Numbered from the stretch's first letter, positions 34,178-42,666 are shown. The stretch is 52,053 nt of DNA from Bacteroides sp. ET71 (GCF_023336905.1 NZ_JAMBLS010000023.1:1-52053); one strand, 5' to 3'. Translations and numbers: made by a program. Notes: generated by a model not told the origin, from the sequence alone.

Positions 34178-34801
34178 ATGAAAAAGGAAATTGTAAATCG
34201 AATTAAACAATTAGGCGGTAATGTCGCCAATGTAAAAGGAGTGTCTTTACAAGAAGATTTGTGTGCCATAACTTTCAACACTGCTTTATATCAAAAGCCG
34301 GAAGATACACCTTGGCTGTCTGCCGAAGATACAGAACCGATTGAAGGTTTGGGCGATTGGGTGGATGAAAACATGGAATTATTCAATTCTGACAGAGAAA
34401 CATTTTATAAGAAAATGGTTGATACCTACTATACATTGGACGAAGAACCTCGTGGGCAATTATTTTGGGTAGCAAAGCCTTTCACTCCGTTTCAAAAGGA
34501 CACACAAGATTTTGAAGAATGGAATGATTGGTTTTCAGATGATGCAGAGTTGGACGAAATCATTCAACATTCAAATTGCGACACTCCCGCCTTTGTGGAA
34601 TTGCTTTACACAGATGCTTATCCCAATAACTACTACATCTGTGTATCAGACCTCAATGTTGAAAATCCGATCGTATGGAGTACAGACCATGAGGAGTTTT
34701 TTACAGAGGTTACTAATGAAGGAACATTGGAAGATTTCCTAAATAAGTTCATGACAAAGGAGGAGTTTATAGATATAGTAAAACGAAAGATGGAGCAATA
34801 A
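34178..34801 (+). CDS. Putative SUKH-like immunity protein
   Basis: A 207-residue acidic protein. The start at 34178 (MKKEIVNRIKQLGGNV) is chosen because an upstream frame runs into site 7. The C-terminal half reads NNYYICVSDLNVENPIVWST and DHEEFFTEVTNEGTLEDFL, reminiscent of SMI1/KNR4-like proteins. Its first 32 codons occur again, truncated, at 42135-42233. Single-gene cassette. Confidence 0.65.
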   Translation: MKKEIVNRIKQLGGNVANVKGVSLQEDLCAITFNTALYQKPEDTPWLSAEDTEPIEGLGDWVDENMELFNSDRETFYKKMVDTYYTLDEEPRGQLFWVAKPFTPFQKDTQDFEEWNDWFSDDAELDEIIQHSNCDTPAFVELLYTDAYPNNYYICVSDLNVENPIVWSTDHEEFFTEVTNEGTLEDFLNKFMTKEEFIDIVKRKMEQ

Positions 34802-34812
34802 CGAACGTAGTA

Positions 34813-34857
34813 AACATGCGCCTGTTCCGCCTAACGGCGGAACGCAGCCCAACATTA
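34813..34857 (+). repeat. Attachment-like site 8
   Basis: Arms GTTCCGCC/GGCGGAAC around TAAC, flanked by AACATGCG and CCCAACATTA. GC-rich variant of the same structure. Confidence 0.78.
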
Positions 34858-34873
34858 TGAACATTAAAAATAA

Positions 34874-35449
34874 ATGAATATGGAAAAGAATAAACAAGCA
34901 TTGGAGCAACACAAAATGAACATTCCCACTTACTTAGAAAATTACGTCAAAGATGTTCAAGAGAAGCGGTTAATCGAATTGTCTATTTGTTCGACCGCAG
35001 GAAACGAACTATTTGAAGTTTGGTATTACGGTGATTTGTTCGAAGTCAAAGGTGAGCAACAACCGTACATTACCGAAACAGATGCAGCTCCTGAAAAGAT
35101 TGTGGCTAAAGATGTGCTTACAGGGGAAGAAATCTTGCTGCATGACGGTGCTTTGCATGGGTATGATAACATGTTTTGCAATGAATATGACGCAAAAACC
35201 GTACAGGACAGACCTTTGAAGAAATGTGACATCCCTGTATCTAAATTAATAATAGAATTAGGGTATAACATAGACTACGAAGATGAAAAAGATGATTTCG
35301 AAATAGACGATGAAGGCCTTGTCACATTAGTTGATGGTCGAAAAATGGCTTGGGAAGATATGAAACGCAATGGCTTCGACTATATCGCTATATATTTTGA
35401 GGACAAAGAAGGGAATCGAGTGCAGTTCTATGACAAGGAACTGGCGTAA
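34874..35449 (+). CDS. Putative immunity protein
   Basis: A 191-residue, strongly acidic cytoplasmic protein (ATG at 34874, or 34880). The N-terminal half holds a beta-rich stretch with LFEVWYYGDLFEVKG. The tail is acidic (DYEDEKDDFEIDDEGLVTLV) and could mimic nucleic acid. I do not recognise the family. Cassette between sites 8 and 9. Confidence 0.6.
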   Translation: MNMEKNKQALEQHKMNIPTYLENYVKDVQEKRLIELSICSTAGNELFEVWYYGDLFEVKGEQQPYITETDAAPEKIVAKDVLTGEEILLHDGALHGYDNMFCNEYDAKTVQDRPLKKCDIPVSKLIIELGYNIDYEDEKDDFEIDDEGLVTLVDGRKMAWEDMKRNGFDYIAIYFEDKEGNRVQFYDKELA

Positions 35450-35458
35450 AGTGCTCAT

Positions 35459-35505
35459 AACACGAACCTCAATCGCCTCAAATGGAGATTAGCTGTTGAA
35501 CATTA
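35459..35505 (+). repeat. Attachment-like site 9
   Basis: AACACGAACCTCAATCGCC...GGAGATTAGCTGTTGAACATTA. AATC pairs with GATT and CC with GG. Confidence 0.72.
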
Positions 35506-35528
35506 TCTGAATGTAATATAAAAAAGAA

Positions 35529-35786
35529 ATGTATAAAATAGCCTGGTGTCCTCTTTGTGAGCAAGGGTGGGTTGTAATAGTAAAAGATAAACACACATCT
35601 CAACTATACGCTTATTGTACAGAATGCGAAACGGAATGGAATGACCCGACAAAAGGCATTAAAGAAGAATCTTGTTTGCCTTTTGGTACATTCGGACAAT
35701 TTGTATCACCAACTTTTGAAGAAATATCGAAAAGTGACTGGTATAAATATATTAAGGAGTCAGATAACAAACAGCAAACCGACTGA
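35529..35786 (+). CDS. Small zinc-ribbon-like protein
   Basis: An 85-residue protein with two CxxC pairs, CPLC (about 7-10) and CTEC (about 30-33), spaced as in a zinc ribbon. It probably binds a metal. Family not recognised; comparable small proteins are seen among immunity genes. Its stop codon lies inside the downstream site, so the last residues (SDNKQQTD) are encoded by site DNA. Confidence 0.6.
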   Translation: MYKIAWCPLCEQGWVVIVKDKHTSQLYAYCTECETEWNDPTKGIKEESCLPFGTFGQFVSPTFEEISKSDWYKYIKESDNKQQTD

Positions 35787-35811
35787 ATTAGCGGAACGCT
35801 GCCGAGCATTA
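35766..35811 (+). repeat. Attachment-like site 10
   Basis: Second sequence family: AACAAACAGC-AAA-CCG...CGG-AAC-GCTG-CCGAGCATTA. Two paired blocks are separated by a symmetric internal loop. Confidence 0.75.
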
Positions 35812-35832
35812 TCGTCCAAATAGAACAAAAGA

Positions 35833-36720
35833 ATGAATACTGAATATAAAGGCATAAAAATATCCGAAGACACAAAGTTTGAGAATATGGACTTTGTGCA
35901 GTATGATTTCAGTAAGTCTGATTTATCTGAGGTTGTATTTGAATATGTTAATTTCAGTAATTGCATATTCAATAAAACAGTCTGCAAGAAAACAAGGTTC
36001 TGGGGGTGTTTTTTTGATGACTGTACTTTTTCAAGAGTAGATTTATCAGACACATATATTGGAGCATGGGGCGGTGGACAGAATAATTGCAAATTTGTCA
36101 AATGCAAATTAGGCAAGGCGTTTGATGGCTCCTATATAACAAATGCTGTCTTTGATCACTGTAAAATTAAAGGATGTATATTTTTTTCTCTTTATATGGA
36201 AAATGTACGTTTTAGTGGTCTGATAGATGATTTGATGATTAGAAAAATGTCTATTGAGGATATAACACGAAATCAGACCGCAGCCAAAGCGACAGAGATT
36301 ATTGCTAAAATCTTGCGTGTCATAAAACGGGATGATATTGATGTCTCCAAAGTGCAACTCAAGGACATTGATTTTTCAATGGCAACAATGCAGTTTTTAG
36401 ATTTCACTGAATGTGAGCTACAGAATATTGTTCCTCCTACTGATGATAAGCATTTGCTGATAGATAAAGATTTGCATGAAATAACTAAATATGTTTCAGA
36501 TGAAATTAAAAAATCGTGGTATAACGCTGACAATCAAAGCTGGGCTTTGAATTGTGTGAATAATATTCAGAAAAAAGCTCCTACAGCTATCGTATGTTGG
36601 CAAGATTTTAAGCATTTTGAAGATGAAGAGTTTGCAGATAAACTAATGGAGTTATTTAGAAAAGCAAAAAAGAATACGGACGATAACAGGCGGCTGAACC
36701 GTTCCGAAAAGGTCGGTTAG
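35833..36720 (+). CDS. Pentapeptide-repeat-like immunity protein
   Basis: A 295-residue protein. Residues about 15-125 are a run of A(D/N)LxX-like pentapeptides of the F/C type (FENMDFVQYDFSKSDLSEVV; CIFNKTVCKKTRFWGCFFDD). Such runs form a square beta-helix. The C-terminal half is helical and ends NRRLNRSEKVG, encoded by the next site. Pentapeptide proteins can mimic DNA or shield targets. Here an immunity role is inferred from context. Confidence 0.75.
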   Translation: MNTEYKGIKISEDTKFENMDFVQYDFSKSDLSEVVFEYVNFSNCIFNKTVCKKTRFWGCFFDDCTFSRVDLSDTYIGAWGGGQNNCKFVKCKLGKAFDGSYITNAVFDHCKIKGCIFFSLYMENVRFSGLIDDLMIRKMSIEDITRNQTAAKATEIIAKILRVIKRDDIDVSKVQLKDIDFSMATMQFLDFTECELQNIVPPTDDKHLLIDKDLHEITKYVSDEIKKSWYNADNQSWALNCVNNIQKKAPTAIVCWQDFKHFEDEEFADKLMELFRKAKKNTDDNRRLNRSEKVG

Positions 36721-36733
36721 CCACCGAACATTA
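36685..36733 (+). repeat. Attachment-like site 11
   Basis: AACAGGCGGCTGAACC...GGTTAGCCACCGAACATTA. Full consensus arms with a bulged G; overlaps the preceding gene. Confidence 0.88.
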
Positions 36734-36753
36734 GCAGTTTAGAATTAAATATT

Positions 36754-37227
36754 ATGGATAAAGAGCAATTCAAATCAATAGTTCATCCAATAATGAAAGC
36801 GAATAGCTTTCGTAGGAAAGGAAATTCGTGGTATAAGACTACTGCCGAATGTATAGTCGTATTCAATCTCCAACACTCTTTGTATGGAAAGATGTTTTAT
36901 ATAAACTTGGCGTCTTTATTACGTAAGGGAGATGATTTATTATTTCCTAAAGAATATCAATGTGATATTAGAATGCGCTTCCCAATAATGGAAATTGAAG
37001 GATATTCCACACAAATGATATTAGATTTAGAATCGACTATTGATGAACAGTTGCGTTCACGGTTAATTGAAAATATCATAAATATTTCAATACCCATTTT
37101 GCAAAAATTAGAATCAATAGATGGAATAATTGAGCTATATGGAGAAAAACCGGAACTTAATAATACTTATCCCTTTAGTTCAATTCTGTATAGAAAAGAA
37201 ATGAATAATAAGTTAAAGACTATTTAG
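36754..37227 (+). CDS. DUF4304-like immunity protein
   Basis: A 157-residue protein whose start (IMKANSFRRKGNSWYKTTAE, then VVFNLQHSLYGKMFYINLAS) follows the DUF4304 pattern of a modified helix, a basic KGN-x-WY turn and an NLQ-x-S strand. DUF4304 members are common in polymorphic-toxin immunity loci. Cassette between sites 11 and 12. Confidence 0.7.
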   Translation: MDKEQFKSIVHPIMKANSFRRKGNSWYKTTAECIVVFNLQHSLYGKMFYINLASLLRKGDDLLFPKEYQCDIRMRFPIMEIEGYSTQMILDLESTIDEQLRSRLIENIINISIPILQKLESIDGIIELYGEKPELNNTYPFSSILYRKEMNNKLKTI

Positions 37228-37240
37228 AAAATAAACTGCT

Positions 37241-37283
37241 AACAACAGCAAACCGACTAAAAGCGGAACGCTGCCAAACATTA
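37241..37283 (+). repeat. Attachment-like site 12
   Basis: AACAACAGC-AAA-CCG...CGG-AAC-GCTG-CCAAACATTA, the same subfamily as site 10. Confidence 0.78.
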
Positions 37284-37321
37284 TTATCCGCAATAGTAAA
37301 ACAATTAAAAATTAAAAGATT

Positions 37322-37714
37322 ATGGCAACAACAGAAGAAAGAGACATCTTTGCTAATGAGTATGTCCAAATTTACACAAATGGTTCTGGAAACATCGTTT
37401 TGCTCTTCCAAAATGAGGTTGAAAAAACATTGGCAATAGGAGAGCAAATGAATGAGATAAACGAAGAAGCATACATGAACGGTTACAACTGGGATGCTTT
37501 CTTCAACTACTATCTGGCAGAAAATGCACCGGATATTTTGGAAAGTATGGAAAGCGACCCTGAAGCTGGTTCTTACGCAGCTTATTTTGAGGACACCGCA
37601 GAAAACGAGCAAAAAGCAAAACGCTTTGCCGACATCATCATCTCTTTAATAGAAAACGAAGAAGAGATATATAAAATTCTTCGAGAGAAAGGAGATGAAA
37701 TCGAATGGGATTAA
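37322..37714 (+). CDS. Imm51-like immunity protein
   Basis: A 130-residue acidic protein with NEEAYMNGYNWDAFFNYYLA followed by DPEAGSYAAYFED, which I recall as hallmarks of the Imm51 family of polymorphic toxin immunity proteins. The rest is helical. It is free of signal peptide and acts in the cytoplasm. Family name from memory. Confidence 0.7.
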   Translation: MATTEERDIFANEYVQIYTNGSGNIVLLFQNEVEKTLAIGEQMNEINEEAYMNGYNWDAFFNYYLAENAPDILESMESDPEAGSYAAYFEDTAENEQKAKRFADIIISLIENEEEIYKILREKGDEIEWD

Positions 37715-37747
37715 CCATTTGTATAAATAGAAATAATTTATGCGGAT

Positions 37748-37795
37748 AACACGCAGATAAGCAACCGTAACAGGTTGCTTATCTGCATCCCATTA
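37748..37795 (+). repeat. Attachment-like site 13 with perfect 14-bp arms
   Basis: GCAGATAAGCAACC and GGTTGCTTATCTGC pair perfectly around GTAACA, flanked by AACAC and CCCATTA. Structure kept, sequence almost wholly changed: the best evidence that shape is selected. Confidence 0.82.
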
Positions 37796-37816
37796 TTCAC
37801 TCTAAAAGCAAAGATT

Positions 37817-38518
37817 ATGGATAAGCAGGAACTATATATATGGTTTTATACACCAGCAAGAATTGAAGAGTTTAAGTTGCTTCCTTTATATGAGGATTAT
37901 TGGCTTTCGGATAAGCACTGTCCTAAAAAACAAGTACCTATTTTAGGGGACTGGGTAATGTATTATCCTCCTAAAGATGGATTTCCAACATATGATACAC
38001 GATTTAAAATGCCTGAAATTTTGTATCTGCATATCAAATCAAAAGTGCGGCCATCATTTGATTGGTTTCCCCAAAATTATAACTTAAAAATCGTATCTGA
38101 AAGTTTTTTAAACTTTATGATTAGCAATCAACTTTATGGCCGATTTGAGGCAACTGAATTGAAAGTATTTGGAAAAGATGGGAAAGAATTTATTGATAAA
38201 AAATATTTTGTAATAAGGATTTGCGAGTTTGATGACAGTAAATTCGATTTTCATAAAGAAAATAAGAAAAGAGCAATAGGATGTAATAAGTACAACAATT
38301 TTCTTTATCCTGATATGCAATTAAAGAATCATAATGGCAAACAAAATATATTTTTTCTTGACGAATTTTGTTATCAAAATAGTATAATATTAACAGCAGA
38401 TGGGAAAAACTATGTGATGCAAAATTTTAATCTCCCCGAATTATATAAATTAGAGGATTACAGATTTGTTTGGAACAATCGATACAATATTGAACAACTA
38501 CCAGATATGGTAAAATGA
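37817..38518 (+). CDS. Putative immunity protein (Imm43-like?)
   Basis: A 233-residue protein starting MDKQELYIWFYTPARIEEF. An upstream frame from 37775 runs through site 13 and is rejected. The middle is beta-rich (GRFEATELKVFGKDGKEFID) and the end reads LEDYRFVWNNRYNIEQLPD. It vaguely resembles Imm43-type proteins. The 5' leader and 3' end recur around the gene at 32421. Confidence 0.6.
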   Translation: MDKQELYIWFYTPARIEEFKLLPLYEDYWLSDKHCPKKQVPILGDWVMYYPPKDGFPTYDTRFKMPEILYLHIKSKVRPSFDWFPQNYNLKIVSESFLNFMISNQLYGRFEATELKVFGKDGKEFIDKKYFVIRICEFDDSKFDFHKENKKRAIGCNKYNNFLYPDMQLKNHNGKQNIFFLDEFCYQNSIILTADGKNYVMQNFNLPELYKLEDYRFVWNNRYNIEQLPDMVK

Positions 38519-38524
38519 GTGAAT

Positions 38525-38573
38525 AACAAGCGGCTGAACATCCCTGTAAAGGTCAGTTAGCCACCAGACATTA
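38525..38573 (+). repeat. Attachment-like site 14
   Basis: AACAAGCGGCTGAAC...GTTAGCCACC-AGACATTA; bulged G, consensus type. Confidence 0.85.
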
Positions 38574-38597
38574 GTAACTTTATAAACAAAAAAGAAT

Positions 38598-38939
38598 ATG
38601 AATGATCTAATTTTATTGGATGTTGATGCACTTATGGAAACTCAAATCCGCCAAAGAGATAAATACAACACAAAAGTCTGTTGTCAGAACTTATTAAATT
38701 TTGCATACGAAAAGGGACTTTTGCGTGATAATCCATCTGATAATGAAGGAAACCTTATTATGCCTTCAATAATCAGAGAAAGTTCTTTAACTGAAGCTGG
38801 TAAGCCTATTTTTGTTGAATTAATGTTTAAGTGGATGGCATATACAGATAATGAAAGCGGAAAGATTGATAGGAAAAATAACATTAAAATGTTAGAGAAG
38901 TATTACAATCAACTTTTACAAAAGATTGATAGGTCATAA
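38598..38939 (+). CDS. Small helical protein, putative immunity
   Basis: A 113-residue, probably all-helical protein (MNDLILLDVDALMETQIRQR; KPIFVELMFKWMAYTD). Family not recognised. Single-gene cassette between sites 14 and 15, with typical AT-rich composition. Confidence 0.6.
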   Translation: MNDLILLDVDALMETQIRQRDKYNTKVCCQNLLNFAYEKGLLRDNPSDNEGNLIMPSIIRESSLTEAGKPIFVELMFKWMAYTDNESGKIDRKNNIKMLEKYYNQLLQKIDRS

Positions 38940-38945
38940 GTTACT

Positions 38946-38990
38946 AACAAACAGATGAAACATCGAAGGTGGTTTATCTGCCAACCATTA
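38946..38990 (+). repeat. Attachment-like site 15
   Basis: AACAAACAGAT-G-AAAC...GTTTATCTG-CCAACCATTA: 9 bp of pairing with one bulged G. Confidence 0.78.
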
Positions 38991-39025
38991 GCCACCAAAT
39001 AGTAGAACTTAAAAATAAATGAAAC

Positions 39026-39838
39026 ATGGAATTAAATAAAGAATTGGAACGAATGCAACGAAATAGCATTGTTCTAAAAATAGGAAGAAACGAGAAATAC
39101 AAATTGTGCGGAACTCGTTTTGGAGGGAAACCCGATTTACCTCCTGGATTTGAGTGGCCCTACTTTAGAAAACGTCCACTATCTTTCTTGGCTCAATTCA
39201 ATTGTGAGGAATTGACACAATATGATACGGAGCATTTGCTACCTGATCACGGTTTGCTATCGTTTTTCTATGAAACAGATACACAATGCTGGGGATTTGA
39301 CCCTAAAGACAAAGGGTGTGCCCGTGTCTTCTGGTTTGAGGATTTATCTGTATTGAAGGCAGCAAGTTTTCCTGAAGATGCTGGTGAGGATTTTGAATTT
39401 CCTATGACAAAAATCAAAATGTCGCAAAAATCTTCTTTCCCTTCAGTTCAGGACCTTGCTGAAATTTTTCCGAATATTGAAGATGAATTAGATAATGAAG
39501 AAGATGATGAGGAGGAGGAAGCACTGGAAAGTTGTTCCAAATTATTAGGATGGGCAGACATCATACAAAACAGCATGGCAGCCCAATGTGATCTGGTCTC
39601 TCAAGGTTATTATCTTGACGGAGGGAATGATTGGAGACGAGTTCCGAAAGATATACGCAAGCGGGCAGAAGAAACTGCTTTGGATCGCTGGACTTTATTA
39701 CTCCAATTAAATACAGTCGAAAATGGAGATTTTGAACTCATGTTTGGTGATTGTGGCCGAATTTATTTCTACATAACTAAAGAAGATTTGCTTGCGCATA
39801 ATTTTGATAAGGTATGGCTGGTTCTTCAGTGTTACTGA
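39026..39838 (+). CDS. DUF1963 (YwqG-like) immunity-type protein
   Basis: A 270-residue protein with the DUF1963 series: TRFGGKPDLPPGFEWPYF, PLSFLAQFNCEEL, LPDHGLLSFFYETD, RVFWFEDLSVL and a C-terminal KLLGWADIIQNSMAAQCDL. The insert around 150-168 is a run of acidic residues. DUF1963 proteins are frequent among immunity genes of polymorphic toxins. Cytoplasmic. The tail FELMFGDCGRIYFYI is the expected last strand pair. Confidence 0.85.
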   Translation: MELNKELERMQRNSIVLKIGRNEKYKLCGTRFGGKPDLPPGFEWPYFRKRPLSFLAQFNCEELTQYDTEHLLPDHGLLSFFYETDTQCWGFDPKDKGCARVFWFEDLSVLKAASFPEDAGEDFEFPMTKIKMSQKSSFPSVQDLAEIFPNIEDELDNEEDDEEEEALESCSKLLGWADIIQNSMAAQCDLVSQGYYLDGGNDWRRVPKDIRKRAEETALDRWTLLLQLNTVENGDFELMFGDCGRIYFYITKEDLLAHNFDKVWLVLQCY

Positions 39839-39856
39839 GATGATAATTTGGTGGCT

Positions 39857-39903
39857 AACAAACAAATAAATTGCATTGAAAATCAATTATTTGCCAAACA
39901 TTA
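39857..39903 (+). repeat. Attachment-like site 16
   Basis: CAAATAAATTG...CAATTATTTG: ten pairs with one bulged A, flanked by AACAAA and CCAAACATTA. Entirely AT-rich, yet the fold is kept. Confidence 0.82.
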
Positions 39904-39928
39904 TGTGCAACTAAAAAGCAATGTAAAT

Positions 39929-40513
39929 ATGAAAACAGAAAAAATAAGTGATGTCCTGCAAGGAATGGATGTCAATACAGAGGATGCGATTGTAGCTTTA
40001 TCAGATAAGGTTTGGGAGATAGGCGAATTGAGTGAAATTAAAAAACAAGTGTCTGACACTGTATTTACATTTCACATAGTAGCCAATGTTATAGGCATCT
40101 GTAAAGGTGATGGGTGGCAAGCAATCATAGAAGAAAATACAAAATTGCTACCTTACATATCTCATGCAATGTATGAAATTGGACTGAACAAAATTGGCGA
40201 AGCAACAGAGAATATCGAACAAATTTTCCCTCTCAATATAGATGTCTTTGCTCTTGACGAAGACCGACTATGTGAAGTTGTAAATTTCGTGCGTGGAAGC
40301 AGAGAAGGCAAGTATTTTACCATAACAATGGAAGAACTAAAAGGCTACACTTCAGAAGAAAGGAAACAAATAACAGCAAAATATTCAGAAGTATGTGAAA
40401 AATTAGAAGATGCTACTGAAAATATGTGGGGGTATAATAGTCCTGACAATGCTGGCTGGGGAGTAGTAAGTCGATATTTGGAAAAGCACTTGCAGGACAA
40501 CTTTTGGAAGTAA
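39929..40513 (+). CDS. Putative immunity protein, DUF4375/DMP19-like
   Basis: A 194-residue helical protein from ATG 39929 (an upstream frame overlaps site 16). VANVIGICKGDGWQAIIEEN followed by ISHAMYEIGLNKIGEA resembles the DUF4375/DMP19 pattern, a DNA-mimic-related fold; this is a weak match. The C-terminus WGYNSPDNAGWGVVSRYLEK is distinctive. Confidence 0.6.
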   Translation: MKTEKISDVLQGMDVNTEDAIVALSDKVWEIGELSEIKKQVSDTVFTFHIVANVIGICKGDGWQAIIEENTKLLPYISHAMYEIGLNKIGEATENIEQIFPLNIDVFALDEDRLCEVVNFVRGSREGKYFTITMEELKGYTSEERKQITAKYSEVCEKLEDATENMWGYNSPDNAGWGVVSRYLEKHLQDNFWK

Positions 40514-40521
40514 ATGCCCAT

Positions 40522-40560
40522 AACATGCACCTTCAAACGGAGATTAGATGTCAAACATTA
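40522..40560 (+). repeat. Attachment-like site 17 (short)
   Basis: AACATGCACCTTCAAACGGAGATTAGATGTCAAACATTA layout; arms shortened to ACAT/ATGT and CT/AG. Probably partly deleted. Confidence 0.6.
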
Positions 40561-40581
40561 GTCGCTAAATAAATAATTAAT

Positions 40582-40902
40582 ATGAATAGTGATTTATTTT
40601 TTTACTTATTCAATGATTTTATTGGCGGGGCTGATGATGATAATCTGTCAATGAAGTATCTGAATTTGGATTTGAATGATAGTTGTTCATCACGAAAATT
40701 TATTCGTGATGAAATTAAACCATTTTTTGAGGCGCATTTCTCTTTTGCTCAAAAAGAAGAACTGTATGCGTTTTTGTTAAAATTAGAAAGTGGCGAAATT
40801 AAATTGGACGTAAATGAATTTGAAAGCCAATTATTTCCATTTAACACGCCCAATAATCTACATGGTTTTTATAAAATCATTAGGAATGTTTTGTATGAAT
40901 AA
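40582..40902 (+). CDS. Small putative immunity protein
   Basis: A 106-residue acidic helical protein (LFFYLFNDFIGGADDDNLSM; FFEAHFSFAQKEELYAFLLK). Family not recognised. Single-gene cassette between sites 17 and 18. Confidence 0.6.
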   Translation: MNSDLFFYLFNDFIGGADDDNLSMKYLNLDLNDSCSSRKFIRDEIKPFFEAHFSFAQKEELYAFLLKLESGEIKLDVNEFESQLFPFNTPNNLHGFYKIIRNVLYE

Positions 40903-40914
40903 AATTAGATAACT

Positions 40915-40963
40915 AACACACGGCTAAATCGTCCTTGAAATGGCGATTGACTGCTGAACATTA
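40915..40963 (+). repeat. Attachment-like site 18
   Basis: AACACACGGCTAAATCG-T-CC...GGCGATTGACTGCTGAACATTA; AATCG-CC pairs with GGCGATT around a bulged T. Confidence 0.8.
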
Positions 40964-40984
40964 GTCACCTTAAATTAATAGGAA

Positions 40985-41539
40985 ATGAACAAATTAAAAA
41001 TAATAGGTAATCCTACAATTTTTGGAGATTTGGATTTCTTGGAAAATTTCAGATTCCCCAATAAGCGCAAATTTCCGATCTCATATAAGAAATTTGTTAA
41101 AGAATATGGATATGGGAAAGCATTAGGAAGATGGTTTATCTATATTCCTATGGGGAATTATGGTGATTCTTGGTTAGAACAAAATCCACTCTTCAAAGAA
41201 AGATTTGAATGTGTTTTGGATTGGGATGAAGAAATTGTGGATATGGCACTTGAACCTGATGGCTCTCGAGAATTAATAAAAAAAAGCGAACCTTTCGCCC
41301 TAAGTGAGAATGGCTTATATCTGTTTTGGGATATTGAAAGCCAGCCTATTGAAGAAGAGTTTGATATATATCTGGCTGATTTTTCCGGTTTAGGAGTTCG
41401 TAAGGTTGCTACATCCATAGATGAATTATTTGACAAGATGACTGATAAAAATCTATTCAAAGAGGTAGAACCCTTATATCGTCAAGAGCCATATCCTGCA
41501 ATTTTTGAATGTATAGAGAACCTTTATTATAAAAAATAG
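40985..41539 (+). CDS. SMI1/KNR4 (SUKH) family immunity protein
   Basis: A 184-residue protein with a SUKH-like plan: FPISYKKFVKEYGYGKALG at the start, RWFIYIPMGNYGDSW, LFWDIESQPIEEEFDIYLAD in the centre and VATSIDELFDKM. Acts in the cytoplasm. A single-gene cassette between sites 18 and 19. Confidence 0.75.
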   Translation: MNKLKIIGNPTIFGDLDFLENFRFPNKRKFPISYKKFVKEYGYGKALGRWFIYIPMGNYGDSWLEQNPLFKERFECVLDWDEEIVDMALEPDGSRELIKKSEPFALSENGLYLFWDIESQPIEEEFDIYLADFSGLGVRKVATSIDELFDKMTDKNLFKEVEPLYRQEPYPAIFECIENLYYKK

Positions 41540-41545
41540 GTGACT

Positions 41546-41594
41546 AACAAGCGGCTGAACATTCCTGTAAAGGCCGGTTAGTCGCCCAACATTA
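41546..41594 (+). repeat. Attachment-like site 19
   Basis: AACAAGCGGCTGAACATTCC...GGCCGGTTAGTCGCCCAACATTA; consensus type with bulged G. Confidence 0.85.
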
Positions 41595-41612
41595 GCTGTA
41601 GAGGAAGAACAC

Positions 41613-42083
41613 ATGAAAAGATGGAGTAAACTGCAAAAGGAACTATATCTGATAATTGATCCTAAGATTGATTTCCAGATACATTGTGCTGTATATCCTA
41701 TGAGGAGCGACAGGGCAACAAGTTTCTGCCCTCGATATTGGATAACCATAGGGAAAGAAATCATATTTGATTATCCAAAAGACTTTGTTGATAAGGATGG
41801 TCATGTATCGCATCATCATGCACATATACCTCAAATAGCAGATTACCCATATTATTGTGATATATCTTTTATTTCAAACTTGATAAGGGAATACATAGAT
41901 ACCCCAGTTTCAGATATATTAACTCGCAGATTTGAAGACGATTATTGGGGATTGACAGATATATTTCGGGCGGCAGACAAACGCATAGGGCAACGGAGGC
42001 TGGAAATATTGCGAGACAGTATTAAAAACCAAGCCGCTCAAAAAATATTAGAATTAAGAGTAAACAAACAGAAAACCAGCTGA
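41613..42083 (+). CDS. SF0329-like conserved protein, putative immunity
   Basis: A 156-residue protein beginning MKRWSKLQKELYLIIDPKID, with RYWITIGKEIIFDYPKDF and a helical end GQRRLEILRDSI. The RWSKL start and KEI-x-DYP strand fit proteins annotated as SF0329 family; this is from memory. The last codons and stop lie in the next site. Confidence 0.6.
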   Translation: MKRWSKLQKELYLIIDPKIDFQIHCAVYPMRSDRATSFCPRYWITIGKEIIFDYPKDFVDKDGHVSHHHAHIPQIADYPYYCDISFISNLIREYIDTPVSDILTRRFEDDYWGLTDIFRAADKRIGQRRLEILRDSIKNQAAQKILELRVNKQKTS

Positions 42084-42111
42084 ATAAAGCGGCAAGCTGC
42101 CGAACACATCA
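42063..42111 (+). repeat. Attachment-like site 20
   Basis: AACAAACAG...CAGCT/AGCTG arms, right end CCGAACACATCA with a 2-nt insertion in the AACATTA element. Confidence 0.6.
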
Positions 42112-42134
42112 GTTACGAACGAAAAATCAGAGTC

Positions 42135-42233
42135 ATGGAAAAGGAAATTGTAAATCGGATTAAACAATTAGGCGGTAATGTTGTCAATGTAAAAGGAGCG
42201 TCTTCACAAGAAGACTTGCGTACCATGTACTGA
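42135..42233 (+). pseudogene. Truncated duplicate of the 34178 cassette gene
   Basis: An ATG-to-TGA frame of 32 codons reads MEKEIVNRIKQLGGNVVNVK, close to MKKEIVNRIKQLGGNVANVK at 34178. Homology also covers the short leader. Codons match to EDL, then the frame ends, so about 85% of the gene is gone. Confidence 0.8.
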
Positions 42234-42252
42234 CAAATTTCAAATAAGTTAT

Positions 42253-42300
42253 AACAAGCGGCCGAACATCCCCATATAGGATTTCCAGCCACCAAAATAT
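42253..42300 (+). repeat. Attachment-like site 21 (right end altered)
   Basis: AACAAGCGGCCGAACATCC...GGATTTCCAGCCACC, but AAAATAT in place of AACATTA. Possibly inactive. Confidence 0.6.
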
Positions 42301-42333
42301 GTCATTAATAACATAACTAAAAATATAACGAAT

Positions 42334-42666
42334 ATGGGACTTGGATTCAACATTCGCACAAGGATCAGGAATATCGGAGCATTCAAGCGTACCGTGGAAA
42401 AACTGGCCGCTGAATCCGGCTATCATGCAGAGCATGACGAATCAGCAACGAGGGTAAGTTTTTGCAAACTGGGCGACCTGTTCCTGGACTATCAACATGA
42501 GGGAAAAGAAAATACGGAAGACACTGTTTCCGTAACCGGAGAATGCCAGACCAACCTGCTTGGTCCCGGCTTTCACAAGGCAGCCATAGCGTTCATCGAC
42601 CGGCTTCAACAGGCTGCCGACACCCGCATCAACACGGGAAAATACGCATCCGGAAATCGGAAATAA
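42334..42666 (+). CDS. Small protein of higher GC, putative immunity
   Basis: A 110-residue protein starting MGLGFNIRTRIRNIGAFKRT. It is more GC-rich than the neighbouring cassettes, so it was probably acquired from another source. The core SFCKLGDLFLDYQHEGKENT looks beta-stranded; the end is a helix (GFHKAAIAFIDRLQQAADTR). Family not recognised. Confidence 0.6.
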   Translation: MGLGFNIRTRIRNIGAFKRTVEKLAAESGYHAEHDESATRVSFCKLGDLFLDYQHEGKENTEDTVSVTGECQTNLLGPGFHKAAIAFIDRLQQAADTRINTGKYASGNRK

